Source: Phascolarctobacterium sp. ET69 (GTDB lineage Bacteria > Bacillota > Negativicutes > Acidaminococcales > Acidaminococcaceae). Taken from it: a stretch of 64,000 nt of DNA. The stretch covers positions 62,001 through 126,000 of the forward strand of contig NZ_JAMBLR010000003.1 in NCBI RefSeq assembly GCF_023336935.1, written 5' to 3'. Positions 24,902 through 32,852 of the stretch are shown here, piece after piece. Under the pieces are notes generated by a model. The model did no database searches and was not told the DNA's origin. It saw only the letters and a program-made list of their open reading frames with translations. A program made the position numbers and the translations under genes. Each line of letters starts with the position of its first letter. The first letter of the stretch is position 1.

Positions 24902-25233
24902 TTGATTAATTTACAATAGAAAGAATTTGAATTTTCTATATCATATTAAGCACAAAGGTGGATAATTCTTTGTAGAATCAAGGCGAGAAACAATAATCAT
25001 ATTTATTAATGACATGTGCCGCTATTACAATTGAGTTTGCTGGAATAATTGTATTGCAAAAAATGCTAATTTAAATTATATTTTGGAGTTCCTTCTTTTC
25101 AGTCTTCTAACATAGCTCAATTGTCCGAAAGAAGTAAAGTATAAAAGACCGATTGTTTGTGTTTTCTAAATAATAAATAATAATGTTTATTTTATTGGTA
25201 AAAAATAAGAATAAAATAAAAGGTTGTGATTGT
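24902..25233. other. AT-rich gap inside the island
   Basis: No supportable gene. Short open stretches are interrupted by stops in all frames. The segment before 25233 contains AT-rich promoter-like sequence and the AAGGTTGTG ribosome binding site of the next gene. The gap separates the methyltransferase unit from the nuclease unit, so the latter may have its own promoter. Confidence 0.5.
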
Positions 25234-26121
25234 ATGAATCGAGAAATGTCTTATCTTTTAGGTATGATTTGTGGCAATGGAGAAGTAAGACGTGGTGTAT
25301 CAGAAACCACCATATCTATTGAAATTCCACACAAAAAACTGGCAACAGAAAATAATAACGATGTTAGAATATATGTACGTGCAAGTATAACCGATATTCG
25401 CACAGTATTAGAACCATTAATTGGTACAGGATTAAACTTTACTCAGCAGGATAATTATTCTATTATTTCTTTTACTAAAAAAAATGATGAATATATGATG
25501 AGAGAGATTTTACGTTATATTGACAATGCTGTATCTCATGAAAATATAAGAATTGATGAAGAAGTGTTTTCTTTTACTCGTGATGAAAAAATTTCTTTTT
25601 TACAAGGCTTTGCTGATGTTACAGGTTATATTCGTAGAAGCAACTATTTCTTTAAAACCTATATGCATCGAGTTTACTTAGAGGTACCACATAATTGGTA
25701 CTTGGTAAGTGATATTTGTCGTTTACTTAAAGATGTCAATATTCCTGTACAAGCAATAGATTGGGCTCATCCTAATATGCGTGACGGAAATCTTGTTAAA
25801 TACGAAGAAGGAAAATCTGACTTTTGGAAAAAGGAACATCAAATTAAAATATGGGCAAATGAATTTTTGCCCATAGGATTTGCTGTTTTACACAAAAGAG
25901 AAGCTCTTGCTCAGTTTGCAACAGAATTAGTTGATGGTATTCAATCAGAGGGTAAAATCCCCAAAGAAGTAACTCACAAATTCTATTGGGATGGTCGAGA
26001 AAGAATTAGAATCAAACCACATCATCCATGTGAAAATGATGAATTTATTCCATTAGAAATTAGGGGAAAACACTATGATTCGTGGAAGCAGATAGCTAAA
26101 GATTTAGGATACGGAGAATAA
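25234..26121 (+). CDS. LAGLIDADG-like DNA-binding protein, catalytic acids substituted
   Basis: A 295-residue protein with two segments matching LAGLIDADG helices: YLLGMICGNGE (7-17) and FLQGFADVTGYI (122-133), about 115 residues apart as in a single-chain double-motif homing endonuclease. Aligned to LAGLIDADG, the catalytic eighth-position Asp is Asn in the first and Thr in the second, so canonical cleavage looks lost. DNA recognition by the fold may remain. It is translated four bases ahead of a PD-(D/E)XK nuclease gene. ATG 25234 is chosen over an upstream start by its ribosome binding site. Confidence 0.65.
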   Translation: MNREMSYLLGMICGNGEVRRGVSETTISIEIPHKKLATENNNDVRIYVRASITDIRTVLEPLIGTGLNFTQQDNYSIISFTKKNDEYMMREILRYIDNAVSHENIRIDEEVFSFTRDEKISFLQGFADVTGYIRRSNYFFKTYMHRVYLEVPHNWYLVSDICRLLKDVNIPVQAIDWAHPNMRDGNLVKYEEGKSDFWKKEHQIKIWANEFLPIGFAVLHKREALAQFATELVDGIQSEGKIPKEVTHKFYWDGRERIRIKPHHPCENDEFIPLEIRGKHYDSWKQIAKDLGYGE

Positions 26122-26125
26122 TGTT

Positions 26126-26605
26126 ATGAGGGAATTTGACTTATATCCACCAATGCAATTATGGCTTAAAACATATCTGAAGAATAAATACAAATCTGCT
26201 GATGAAATAATTGTCGTGGACGCACATAGTGAACGGTTGGACAGAGTTCTTAGAAAGTATAATATAATTCAAGAGGAAGCTATCGGTGTAGATATTCAAA
26301 TTGATGTTCTCGGCATTGTAAAGAACGCAGATAAGTTCAAACTATTTTTTATTGAAGCAAAAAAGACAAGTTTAACTTTACGTGATTTAGGCCAACTGTG
26401 GGCGTATTGCAAACTGATTGATCCGGAAGAAGCATTTTTAATGACTTCTGCGAACTTGGGATCATTAAATAAACTTTTCAATGTTTACAAAAGGGATGAT
26501 TTACTTGATTTTGGTGATGGTAAACGTATTAAAAAGATGAAAATAGCTATTTGGAATATGCAAACCAATGCACCGGATTTTGCAAGTATGATTCCCAAAA
26601 TTTAA
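26126..26605 (+). CDS. PD-(D/E)XK nuclease-fold protein
   Basis: A 159-residue protein whose core reads VDIQIDVLGIV then KLFFIEAKKTSLTLRDLGQLWAYC. Asp60 and Glu77-Ala-Lys79 form a PD-(D/E)XK site, and the following Gln/Trp helix is usual in restriction-type nucleases of this fold. It follows the LAGLIDADG-like gene after four bases. I infer that it is the cutting subunit of a two-gene restriction enzyme, with the partner providing DNA recognition. Confidence 0.72.
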   Translation: MREFDLYPPMQLWLKTYLKNKYKSADEIIVVDAHSERLDRVLRKYNIIQEEAIGVDIQIDVLGIVKNADKFKLFFIEAKKTSLTLRDLGQLWAYCKLIDPEEAFLMTSANLGSLNKLFNVYKRDDLLDFGDGKRIKKMKIAIWNMQTNAPDFASMIPKI

Positions 26606-26987
26606 TTATTAAATAAAAATGCAGAGATGGTTTTACTGTATCATTTCATGAATTATTGGAATATCACAAAATTATATATAATTTTATTAACCGTGTTGAT
26701 TCTGTCGTGGTTTTCAAGTACTCTTTTAAAAGAATGAAATTTTGAGTTTTTCATTAATCTGTTATAACGATTGATATATTAGTGTTATATTCTTTTATGT
26801 ATTATTTGTAATTTATCAATATTAGTAATATTACCAGATAAAGTACGGTTTATCAACAAATTTGTATTAAATATTTTCTGTTTATATGTTATACCCATTT
26901 GTTCAAATACTTTTTTACAATTTTAAACCGTTGTGCGCAAACTATTTGGTTTATACTTTGTTAGATATTTAATTTCAGATACGTTGT
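26606..26987. other. AT-rich non-coding right end of the island
   Basis: No convincing gene. A stretch of about 44 open codons on the minus strand (roughly 26795-26930) has no ribosome binding site and is not recognisable; it may be gene debris. The right-hand copy of the 133-bp repeat starts at 26988. Confidence 0.5.
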
Positions 26988-27120
26988 TTGCCAAAAAATT
27001 TTTAATGTGCTATACTTACATCAATCTGTTTAACGCCGGTTAAGCAGGTGCCTTTATTTATGTATCGCAGGCCTTAGAAGATGCATAAATAAGGGCATTT
27101 TTTGTTTTAACCGCATTTTT
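26988..27120 (+). repeat. right copy of the 133-bp direct repeat: attenuator leader of the SMR gene
   Basis: Promoter TTGCCA (26988-26993), 17 bp, TATACT (27011-27016), then a structured leader: hairpin CTGTTTAAC/GGTTAAGCAG, terminator GCCTTTATTTATGTATC/GATGCATAAATAAGGGC (27050-27096) with T6 (27098-27103), and a tail whose TTAACCG (27107-27113) can pair with CGGTTAA (27037-27043). AAGGAGG of the SMR gene begins one base after the repeat. This is a transcription attenuator and a candidate riboswitch; because the gene encodes a guanidinium-type exporter, guanidine is the natural ligand to test. I could not match it to guanidine-I, -II or -III consensus. Confidence 0.75.
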
Positions 27121-27137
27121 AAGGAGGTTTTTAATTC

Positions 27138-27458
27138 ATGGCATGGTTAGATTTATTTATAGCGGGTATTTTTGAGGTTGTATGGTCTACCTGCTTAAAG
27201 TACTCGCACGGATTTACCAATGTAATGTTTACGGTTTTAACATTTATCGGCATGGGTTTCAGTTTCTGGTTTCTGGCGCACGCGGTTAAATCGCTGCCGA
27301 TGGGCACGGCTTATGCCATCTGGACTGGCATTGGCGCGCTGGGAGCCGTTATAGTGGGCGTTATTTTGTTTAAGGAACCGGTTACGCTGGTGCGTTTATT
27401 TTTTGTGGCAATGCTTTTAACAGGCATTATCGGCTTAAAATTAACATCCGGTCAGTAA
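27138..27458 (+). CDS. SugE/Gdx-type SMR exporter (guanidinium)
   Basis: A 106-residue, four-helix small multidrug resistance protein of the inner membrane, working as an antiparallel dimer. The first helix GIFEVVWSTCLKYS (Glu13, Trp16) and the later AYAIWTGIGALGAV match SugE/Gdx guanidinium/proton antiporters rather than EmrE-like polyspecific pumps. AAGGAGG lies 10 bases before ATG 27138. It is preceded by the attenuator leader, a copy of which lies 6 kb upstream beyond the island. Confidence 0.9.
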   Translation: MAWLDLFIAGIFEVVWSTCLKYSHGFTNVMFTVLTFIGMGFSFWFLAHAVKSLPMGTAYAIWTGIGALGAVIVGVILFKEPVTLVRLFFVAMLLTGIIGLKLTSGQ

Positions 27459-27483
27459 ATTAAATAAGGAAGGATTATGCAGG

Positions 27484-27510
27484 GCTGCCGTTATTAGCGG
27501 CAGCTTTTTT
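27484..27510 (+). terminator. SMR gene terminator
   Basis: GCTGCCG/CGGCAGC stem with a seven-base loop followed by TTTTTT. Confidence 0.85.
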
Positions 27511-27560
27511 ATTATGCGCTGCCCGTTTTTTGGGCAAATGTATCATTTGATACGGAAAAT

Positions 27561-27574
27561 TTTTGTATACAAAA
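27561..27574. promoter_or_regulatory. palindromic operator candidate upstream of the ABC operon
   Basis: Perfect palindrome TTTTGTATACAAAA in the 225-bp region between the SMR terminator and the ABC transporter. A second dyad GTATCATTTGATAC lies just upstream. Both could be operators; no dedicated regulator is adjacent. Confidence 0.35.
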
Positions 27575-27738
27575 TAAAAGACAGATGTGTTTGCATTTTT
27601 CTGAATAATGTGTTAAATTAATGTTAAATATTAGTTAAATAAAAGTAAAAATACAGTTAAATTTTTAACTTTTATTTTGACGCACAATATTTTAAGCTGC
27701 CTTGGCGTTACGCAGGGCAGGAAAATTAAGGAGGTTTT

Positions 27739-28767
27739 ATGATGTTAAAGAAAACAACGTTGTGGCTGCTTTCTGTGATGATGCTGTTAATGATGCTGGT
27801 TGCAGGCTGCGGCGGCGGAGAAGAAAAGAAAGCTGCCAATGACAGCCAGAAGCTCATCGTTTACACATCCATGAAGGAATCGCTTATTAAAGGCATTGTA
27901 GACGGCTTTAAAAAAGCCAACCCCGGCATTGATGTTGACTACCAGTCTGCCGGTGCAGGCAAGCTGATGGCGAAAATTGCCGCAGAACGCCAGAGCGGCA
28001 AAATTTTGGCCGACGTTATCTGGACAAGTGAAGTTCCTGACTTCTATAACATGAAAAACGAAGGCATTCTTTTAAATTACAAGAGCCCTGTTGAACCCGA
28101 AACCGTAAATCCGTTCAGTGATTACGACGGTTCTTTCCATGCAGCACGCCTTGGTACTCTTGGCATTGTTATTAATACAGATAAAATTAAAACCGCTCCT
28201 ACCCAGTGGTCTGATTTGATGAAACCTGATTTTAAAGACCGTTTCGGCATTGCCAACCCGGCTCTTTCCGGCACCTCTTACATGAGCGTTGCGCTTCTGG
28301 AAAAACAGTTCGGCTGGAAATTTTTTGAAGACATTAAAGCCAACGGCGGCCGTATCGGCAAAGGCTCCGGCCAGGTTATCGACGATACTGCTTCCGGCGA
28401 ACTTTCCGCAGCTTTGGCAGTAGACTATATTACCAATGCTAAAATTGAAAAAGGTGCGCACCTGCAGCTTTGCTATCCGCCCGAAATGCTGGTAGTTCCG
28501 AGCCCGGTTGCTATTTTTAAAGACAGCGCCAAAGCTGAAGCAGCTAAAAAGTTTGTAGATTATCTGCTCAGCAAAGAAGCACAGACTCTCGTTGCACAGC
28601 AGGGCACCATTCCTGTACGTGAAGATGTAGAAATTCCGGCTAAATTCAATCTGCCTGCTCCGAAAGAAGCTTTGGAAAAATCCATTAAGATTGACTACAT
28701 TGAAGCAATTAAAACCAAAGAAGACACCATTAAGAAATTCTCTGACATTATGCAGATGAAACAGTAG
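27739..28767 (+). CDS. ABC transporter solute-binding lipoprotein (ferric-iron type)
   Basis: A 342-residue class-2 binding protein, lipid-anchored through the lipobox LVAGC near residue 28. The mature start KLIVYTSMKESLIKGIVDGFKKANPGIDVDYQSAGAGKLMAKIAAE and ADVIWTSEVPDFYNMK are typical of AfuA/FbpA iron(III) and related 2-aminoethylphosphonate binders. Substrate is inferred as ferric iron or a chelate. It begins a four-gene unit with two ATPases and a fused permease. AAGGAGG precedes the ATG pair at 27739/27742. Confidence 0.88.
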   Translation: MMLKKTTLWLLSVMMLLMMLVAGCGGGEEKKAANDSQKLIVYTSMKESLIKGIVDGFKKANPGIDVDYQSAGAGKLMAKIAAERQSGKILADVIWTSEVPDFYNMKNEGILLNYKSPVEPETVNPFSDYDGSFHAARLGTLGIVINTDKIKTAPTQWSDLMKPDFKDRFGIANPALSGTSYMSVALLEKQFGWKFFEDIKANGGRIGKGSGQVIDDTASGELSAALAVDYITNAKIEKGAHLQLCYPPEMLVVPSPVAIFKDSAKAEAAKKFVDYLLSKEAQTLVAQQGTIPVREDVEIPAKFNLPAPKEALEKSIKIDYIEAIKTKEDTIKKFSDIMQMKQ

Positions 28768-28872
28768 TTCCGGCATAAGAAGGCTAATTAAATAATGGGC
28801 TAAGAAAGGCGGCGGAGCGGGGTTGCCCGTTTCGCCGTTTTTGCAGTTAATACATTTACAGGAGGTTGCCTT

Positions 28873-29970
28873 ATGGAAGATATCATTAAGGTTGAAGGCG
28901 TTGCCAAAGCCTACGGCAAGCATCAGGTACATAAAGGCCTTGACCTTGGCATAAAAAAAGGCGAGTGCTTTACTCTGCTTGGCCCTTCCGGCTGCGGCAA
29001 AACGGTTTTGATACGCCTTATTGCCGGGCATGAAGTTCCGGATGAAGGCCGTATTATTATTGATAATACCGTTGTTGCCGACAGCGCCAGCGGTGAGTAT
29101 ATTCCGCCCGAAAGGCGCGGGTTGGGCATTGTGTTCCAGGATTATGCGGTTTGGCCGCACATGACGGTTTACGATAACATTGCGTATCCGCTGAAAATGG
29201 AAAAACGCCCGAAAGAAGAAATTGATAAATTAGTAATGAAAATGATTGATATTGTCGGCATGAAAGGGCTTGACAAGCGCCTGCCTTCAGAGCTTTCAGG
29301 CGGGCAGCAGCAGCGTGTTGCTCTTGCACGCGCACTGGTTGCAGACCCTTCGGTTATGCTTCTGGATGAGCCGCTTTCCAACCTTGACGCTAACCTGCGT
29401 GAGGAAATGCGCTTCGAGATTAAGGCTTTGCAGCGTCAGTTCGGCATAACGGTTATGTATGTAACGCATGACCAGGAAGTTGCGCTTGCCATCAGCGACC
29501 GCATTGCCATTATGGACAACAACGGCCATATCCGCCAGATTGGCACGCCGTACGAAATTTTTGAAAAGCCTGCCGATTTGTTCATTTTTAAATTTATGGG
29601 CATCGCCAATTTCCTTGGCGTACGCGAAGAAAACGGCGCTTACCTTGTCGGCAGCGGCACGCAGCAGGTGCCGTGGGAAAAACCGCAGGGCAGCGGCATT
29701 AAAAACTGGGTTGCGGCTTTCCGCCCGTCGGATGTTATTATTAGCCGCGGTGGCACAGGGCTGAAGGGCATTATTAAACGTGCCAACTTCCTTGGCGCAA
29801 CCATGGACTATATGATTGAAATTGACGGTGAACATCTGCGTACGGAAATTGTAACGCATGAAGCGATTTCCGAGAAACTGATGTTTAACGAGGGCGAGGA
29901 ATGTGTTGTTAATTTCCGTGCCTTGTACTGGTTTGATGCGGCTCAGATGAAGGAGGTGGAAGAATTATGA
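28873..29970 (+). CDS. ABC transporter ATPase 1 (FbpC-like)
   Basis: A 365-residue ATPase of the CUT/ferric-iron family. Walker A is GPSGCGKT (followed by VLIRL, not the usual TTLR), the signature is LSGGQQQR and Walker B VMLLDEPLSNLD, and a TOBE-like C-terminal domain covers about 245-365. It powers import through the permease encoded next; the genes overlap by four bases. AGGAGG precedes ATG 28873. Confidence 0.92.
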   Translation: MEDIIKVEGVAKAYGKHQVHKGLDLGIKKGECFTLLGPSGCGKTVLIRLIAGHEVPDEGRIIIDNTVVADSASGEYIPPERRGLGIVFQDYAVWPHMTVYDNIAYPLKMEKRPKEEIDKLVMKMIDIVGMKGLDKRLPSELSGGQQQRVALARALVADPSVMLLDEPLSNLDANLREEMRFEIKALQRQFGITVMYVTHDQEVALAISDRIAIMDNNGHIRQIGTPYEIFEKPADLFIFKFMGIANFLGVREENGAYLVGSGTQQVPWEKPQGSGIKNWVAAFRPSDVIISRGGTGLKGIIKRANFLGATMDYMIEIDGEHLRTEIVTHEAISEKLMFNEGEECVVNFRALYWFDAAQMKEVEEL

Positions 29971-31658
29971 GTACAATTAAAAAGGATTCCGGTTTTGGCG
30001 TAGCTCAGATAATTCTTTTAATTTCTATTGCCGTACTGGTTATTTTTGTTGCGTGGCCTGTACTTTTAATTCTGTTTAACGCCTTTTTTGTTGACGGTAC
30101 TTTTAACAGCAGCGACTTTTACGCTGTACTGACAGAGCCTGAAACTTTCCAGGCATTGAAAAACTCGCTGATTATTGCCAGCATGACGACGATTGGCAGT
30201 ACGATTGTAGGCACGTTTTTTGCGTGGCTTGTTACCCGTACCGACCTGCCGTACAAAACTTTTATGAAGAGCCTGTTCCTTGTGCCGTTTATGCTGCCGA
30301 GCTTTATCGGCGCTTTGGCGTGGAAGATGCTGCTTTCTCCGAACTCCGGCTATATTAATACGTTCTTTATGGAAACCTTTGGCCTTACGGAACCTGTATT
30401 TAATATTTACAGCTACTTCGGCATCAGCCTGGTAGAAGTTATGTACTTATTCCCGTTTGTATTTATACAGGTTTGCGGCGCGCTGGAACGCATGGACCCG
30501 ACTTTGGAAGAATCGGCGCGTATTTCCGGTGCAGGCCTGTTTACCATTACCCGCAAAATTACAATTCCGCTGGTGCTGCCTTCCATTATGTCGGGCGCGC
30601 TGCTGATTATGCTGTACTCCATGGCACATTTCGGCACGGTTGCGGTACTTGGCATTGAGCAGGGCATTTACAACATCCCGACGCTTATTTACGAAAAAAT
30701 TCACCAGAGCGGCGGCAGCTTCGATTCTATCCGTACCGGTACGGTACTTGCAACGGTGCTTGTTGTAACGGCTGCGCTTATCATCTGGGCACAGCAGAAG
30801 GTTTTGAGCCGCGGCCATTATCAGATTATCGGCGGCAAGAGCTTCCGCCCGATGGAACTGAAACTGCGCGGGCTGCGTTATCCGCTGCTGTTCTTCTGCC
30901 TGGCTTATATTGGCTTTACCATCCTTCTGCCTACCGTGGTTATCTTCCTCGTTGGCGGCGTAAGCACTTACGGTTTGCCGCTTACCTGGGAAAACCTGTC
31001 GCTTGATAACTACAAATACATTCTGTTTGAATACGAAGTAACCAAAGACGCTATCTTCAACAGCGTAACTTTAGGCCTTGCAGCAGCTGTTATTACCATG
31101 TTTGCAGGCGTAATGATTTCTTACGTTATTGTTAAGATGAAAGTACGCGGCAAAGGCATTTTGGAATTCCTCGGCATGCTGCCGTTCTCCGTACCGGGCT
31201 CCGTTATCGCGCTGGGCGTTATTTTGGCGTGGAGCGGTAAATTCGGCATCAACCTGTATAACACGGTTTGGATTATCCTCGTTGCCTATATTGCCCGCTA
31301 CATGGCATTCAGCTTAAAGGCTAACAGTGCCGCGCTGGAACAGGTACACGATTCTTTGATGGAAGCATCGCGTTCCTGCGGCGCTACCATGTGGCAGTCC
31401 TTAAAAGATATTGTTATTCCGCTGGTTCGCCCGGGTATGATTAGCGCGTTCTTCTTAATCTTCCTGCCGGCACTGCGTGAACTTACCGTATCCATTATGC
31501 TGTATGCGCCTACCACAAGAACTATCGGCGTTGCCATTTATACTCTTAACGAGGATGGCGAAACCGTTATGAGTACCGCGCTGGCAGGTATTGCCCTTAT
31601 CATCATCGTCTGCGGGCAGATGCTGATTAACCATTTTACCAAGAAAGTGAGTGAGTAA
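29967..31658 (+). CDS. ABC transporter permease (FbpB-like, fused two-half)
   Basis: A 563-residue inner-membrane permease made of two homologous halves of about six helices each. EAA loops are seen as DPTLEESARISGAGLFTITRKITIPLVLP in the first half and HDSLMEASRSCGATMWQSLKDIVIPLVRP in the second. Such fused permeases serve iron(III) and related importers. The ATG lies within the end of the ATPase gene behind GGAGG, and a second ATPase gene starts five bases after its stop. Confidence 0.93.
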   Translation: MSTIKKDSGFGVAQIILLISIAVLVIFVAWPVLLILFNAFFVDGTFNSSDFYAVLTEPETFQALKNSLIIASMTTIGSTIVGTFFAWLVTRTDLPYKTFMKSLFLVPFMLPSFIGALAWKMLLSPNSGYINTFFMETFGLTEPVFNIYSYFGISLVEVMYLFPFVFIQVCGALERMDPTLEESARISGAGLFTITRKITIPLVLPSIMSGALLIMLYSMAHFGTVAVLGIEQGIYNIPTLIYEKIHQSGGSFDSIRTGTVLATVLVVTAALIIWAQQKVLSRGHYQIIGGKSFRPMELKLRGLRYPLLFFCLAYIGFTILLPTVVIFLVGGVSTYGLPLTWENLSLDNYKYILFEYEVTKDAIFNSVTLGLAAAVITMFAGVMISYVIVKMKVRGKGILEFLGMLPFSVPGSVIALGVILAWSGKFGINLYNTVWIILVAYIARYMAFSLKANSAALEQVHDSLMEASRSCGATMWQSLKDIVIPLVRPGMISAFFLIFLPALRELTVSIMLYAPTTRTIGVAIYTLNEDGETVMSTALAGIALIIIVCGQMLINHFTKKVSE

Positions 31659-31663
31659 CCGTC

Positions 31664-32734
31664 ATGTCTTATATACGCTTAGTTAACGTTACAAAACGCT
31701 TTGGCAATGTTACTGCCGTAGATAACCTGAACCTTGAAATCGGCAAAGGCGAGTGCTTCTCCATGCTTGGTCCTTCCGGCTGCGGAAAAACAACTACCCT
31801 GCGTATGGTGGCAGGCTTTGAGGATTTAAGTGACGGCGAAGTATGGGTTGGCGACCGTCTGTTGTCATCTCCTAAAAAGCATCACTATACACCGCCCGAA
31901 AACCGCAATTTTGGCATGGTGTTTCAGGCTTTTGCCGTATGGCCGCATATGAGCGTTTATGAAAATGTTGCTTTTCCGCTGAGGCTGCGCAAACTGCCTG
32001 CGGCAGAAATTGAGCAGCGCACTAAAGACGCGCTTACGGCAACAAACCTTTTAAAATCAGCCAACGAAAGCCCTGCAAGCCTTTCCGGCGGCGGCAAACA
32101 GCGTGTTGCGCTGGCGCGTGCGCTTGCCATTAACCCTGACGTTATGCTGCTGGACGAGCCTCTTTCCAGCCTTGACCCGCACCTGCGCGAGGAAATGCGC
32201 TTTGAAATTAAAGACTTGCAGCGTAAATACGGTTTTTCCATTATTTACGTTACGCACGACCAGTCGGAAGCCATGGCGCTTTCTGACCGCATTCTTGTTA
32301 TGAAGCTGGGCGTAATGCAGCAGATTGATTCGCCGCTTGATGTATATAACAATCCGGCAAATAAATTTGTATTCAGCTTCATAGGCGTGTCGAGCTTTAC
32401 CGATGTGGTATGGCAAAGCGGCGCAGCCTGCATTAAGGGCGATAACCGCCCGCTGCCGCAGGGGCTTGTTGTTCCGGCGCGCATGCAGGGTGAAGCCGTA
32501 TTTAACCTTGCCAGCCGCCCGACTGAAATAAGGTTCACAAATGAAAACGATATCAACGCAGTACGCGGTGTTGTAATGCGCAAAGCCTTCCTTGGCGAAA
32601 TTATCGACTACCTTGTAAAAATAGGCGACCAGGAAGTGCGCGTACAGATTGGACGCCGCGACCCGGGACCGGAAACCGGCGAAGTATGCTATCTGCATTT
32701 CCTGCGTCCGTTCTGGTACAAGGTTGATGAATAA
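31664..32734 (+). CDS. ABC transporter ATPase 2
   Basis: A 356-residue ATPase, clearly a paralogue of the one before the permease. Walker A is GPSGCGKTTTLRM, Walker B VMLLDEPLSSLD, and the signature is LSGGGKQR instead of LSGGQQQR. It has a TOBE-like C-terminus. Two ATPases flanking one fused permease suggest a heterodimeric motor with one EAA loop for each. It is the last gene of the unit. Confidence 0.92.
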   Translation: MSYIRLVNVTKRFGNVTAVDNLNLEIGKGECFSMLGPSGCGKTTTLRMVAGFEDLSDGEVWVGDRLLSSPKKHHYTPPENRNFGMVFQAFAVWPHMSVYENVAFPLRLRKLPAAEIEQRTKDALTATNLLKSANESPASLSGGGKQRVALARALAINPDVMLLDEPLSSLDPHLREEMRFEIKDLQRKYGFSIIYVTHDQSEAMALSDRILVMKLGVMQQIDSPLDVYNNPANKFVFSFIGVSSFTDVVWQSGAACIKGDNRPLPQGLVVPARMQGEAVFNLASRPTEIRFTNENDINAVRGVVMRKAFLGEIIDYLVKIGDQEVRVQIGRRDPGPETGEVCYLHFLRPFWYKVDE

Positions 32735-32762
32735 TTAAAAACATATAGCCCGAAAGGGCGAA

Positions 32763-32794
32763 AGAGGCATACCCAAATAGTATGCCTCTTTTTT
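32763..32794 (+). terminator. terminator of the ABC operon
   Basis: AGAGGCATAC/GTATGCCTCT stem followed by TTTTT. Confidence 0.85.
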
Positions 32795-32796
32795 AC

Positions 32797-32830
32797 GCAA
32801 AAATACCCCGCCTGTAAAGGCGGGGTATTT
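32797..32830 (-). terminator. pyruvate carboxylase terminator
   Basis: AAATACCCCGCC/GGCGGGGTATTT perfect stem with a six-base loop, followed on the minus strand by a short T tail. Confidence 0.75.
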
Positions 32831-32852
32831 TATACTACTTTACTGTTTATTT

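Larger units (their letters stand above)
21093..26987. mobile_element. AT-rich R-M/defence island between direct repeats
   Basis: The sequence between the two 133-bp repeats is much richer in A and T than the flanking genes and uses different codons. It contains an SfsA-like protein, a small XRE regulator, two DNA methyltransferases, an unknown gene, a LAGLIDADG-like protein and a PD-(D/E)XK nuclease. No integrase, transposase or tRNA is present, so it would have moved passively, for example by homologous exchange using the repeated leader. The 21093-21214 stretch has no gene but contains the inverted repeat TTGTTAT/ATAACAA. Confidence 0.75.

Noticed and set aside
26795-26930. About 44 open codons on the minus strand at the right end of the island
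   Set aside because: No ribosome binding site, no recognisable product, and such runs arise easily in AT-rich DNA.
20960-27120. The 133-bp repeat as a simple transposon target-site duplication
   Set aside because: Target-site duplications are only a few bases long; 133 bp needs recombination or a carried copy, and no transposase or terminal inverted repeats are present.
28072-29160. A 362-codon open frame antisense to the ABC binding protein and ATPase genes
   Set aside because: It overlaps two well-supported genes on the other strand and has no recognisable domain.
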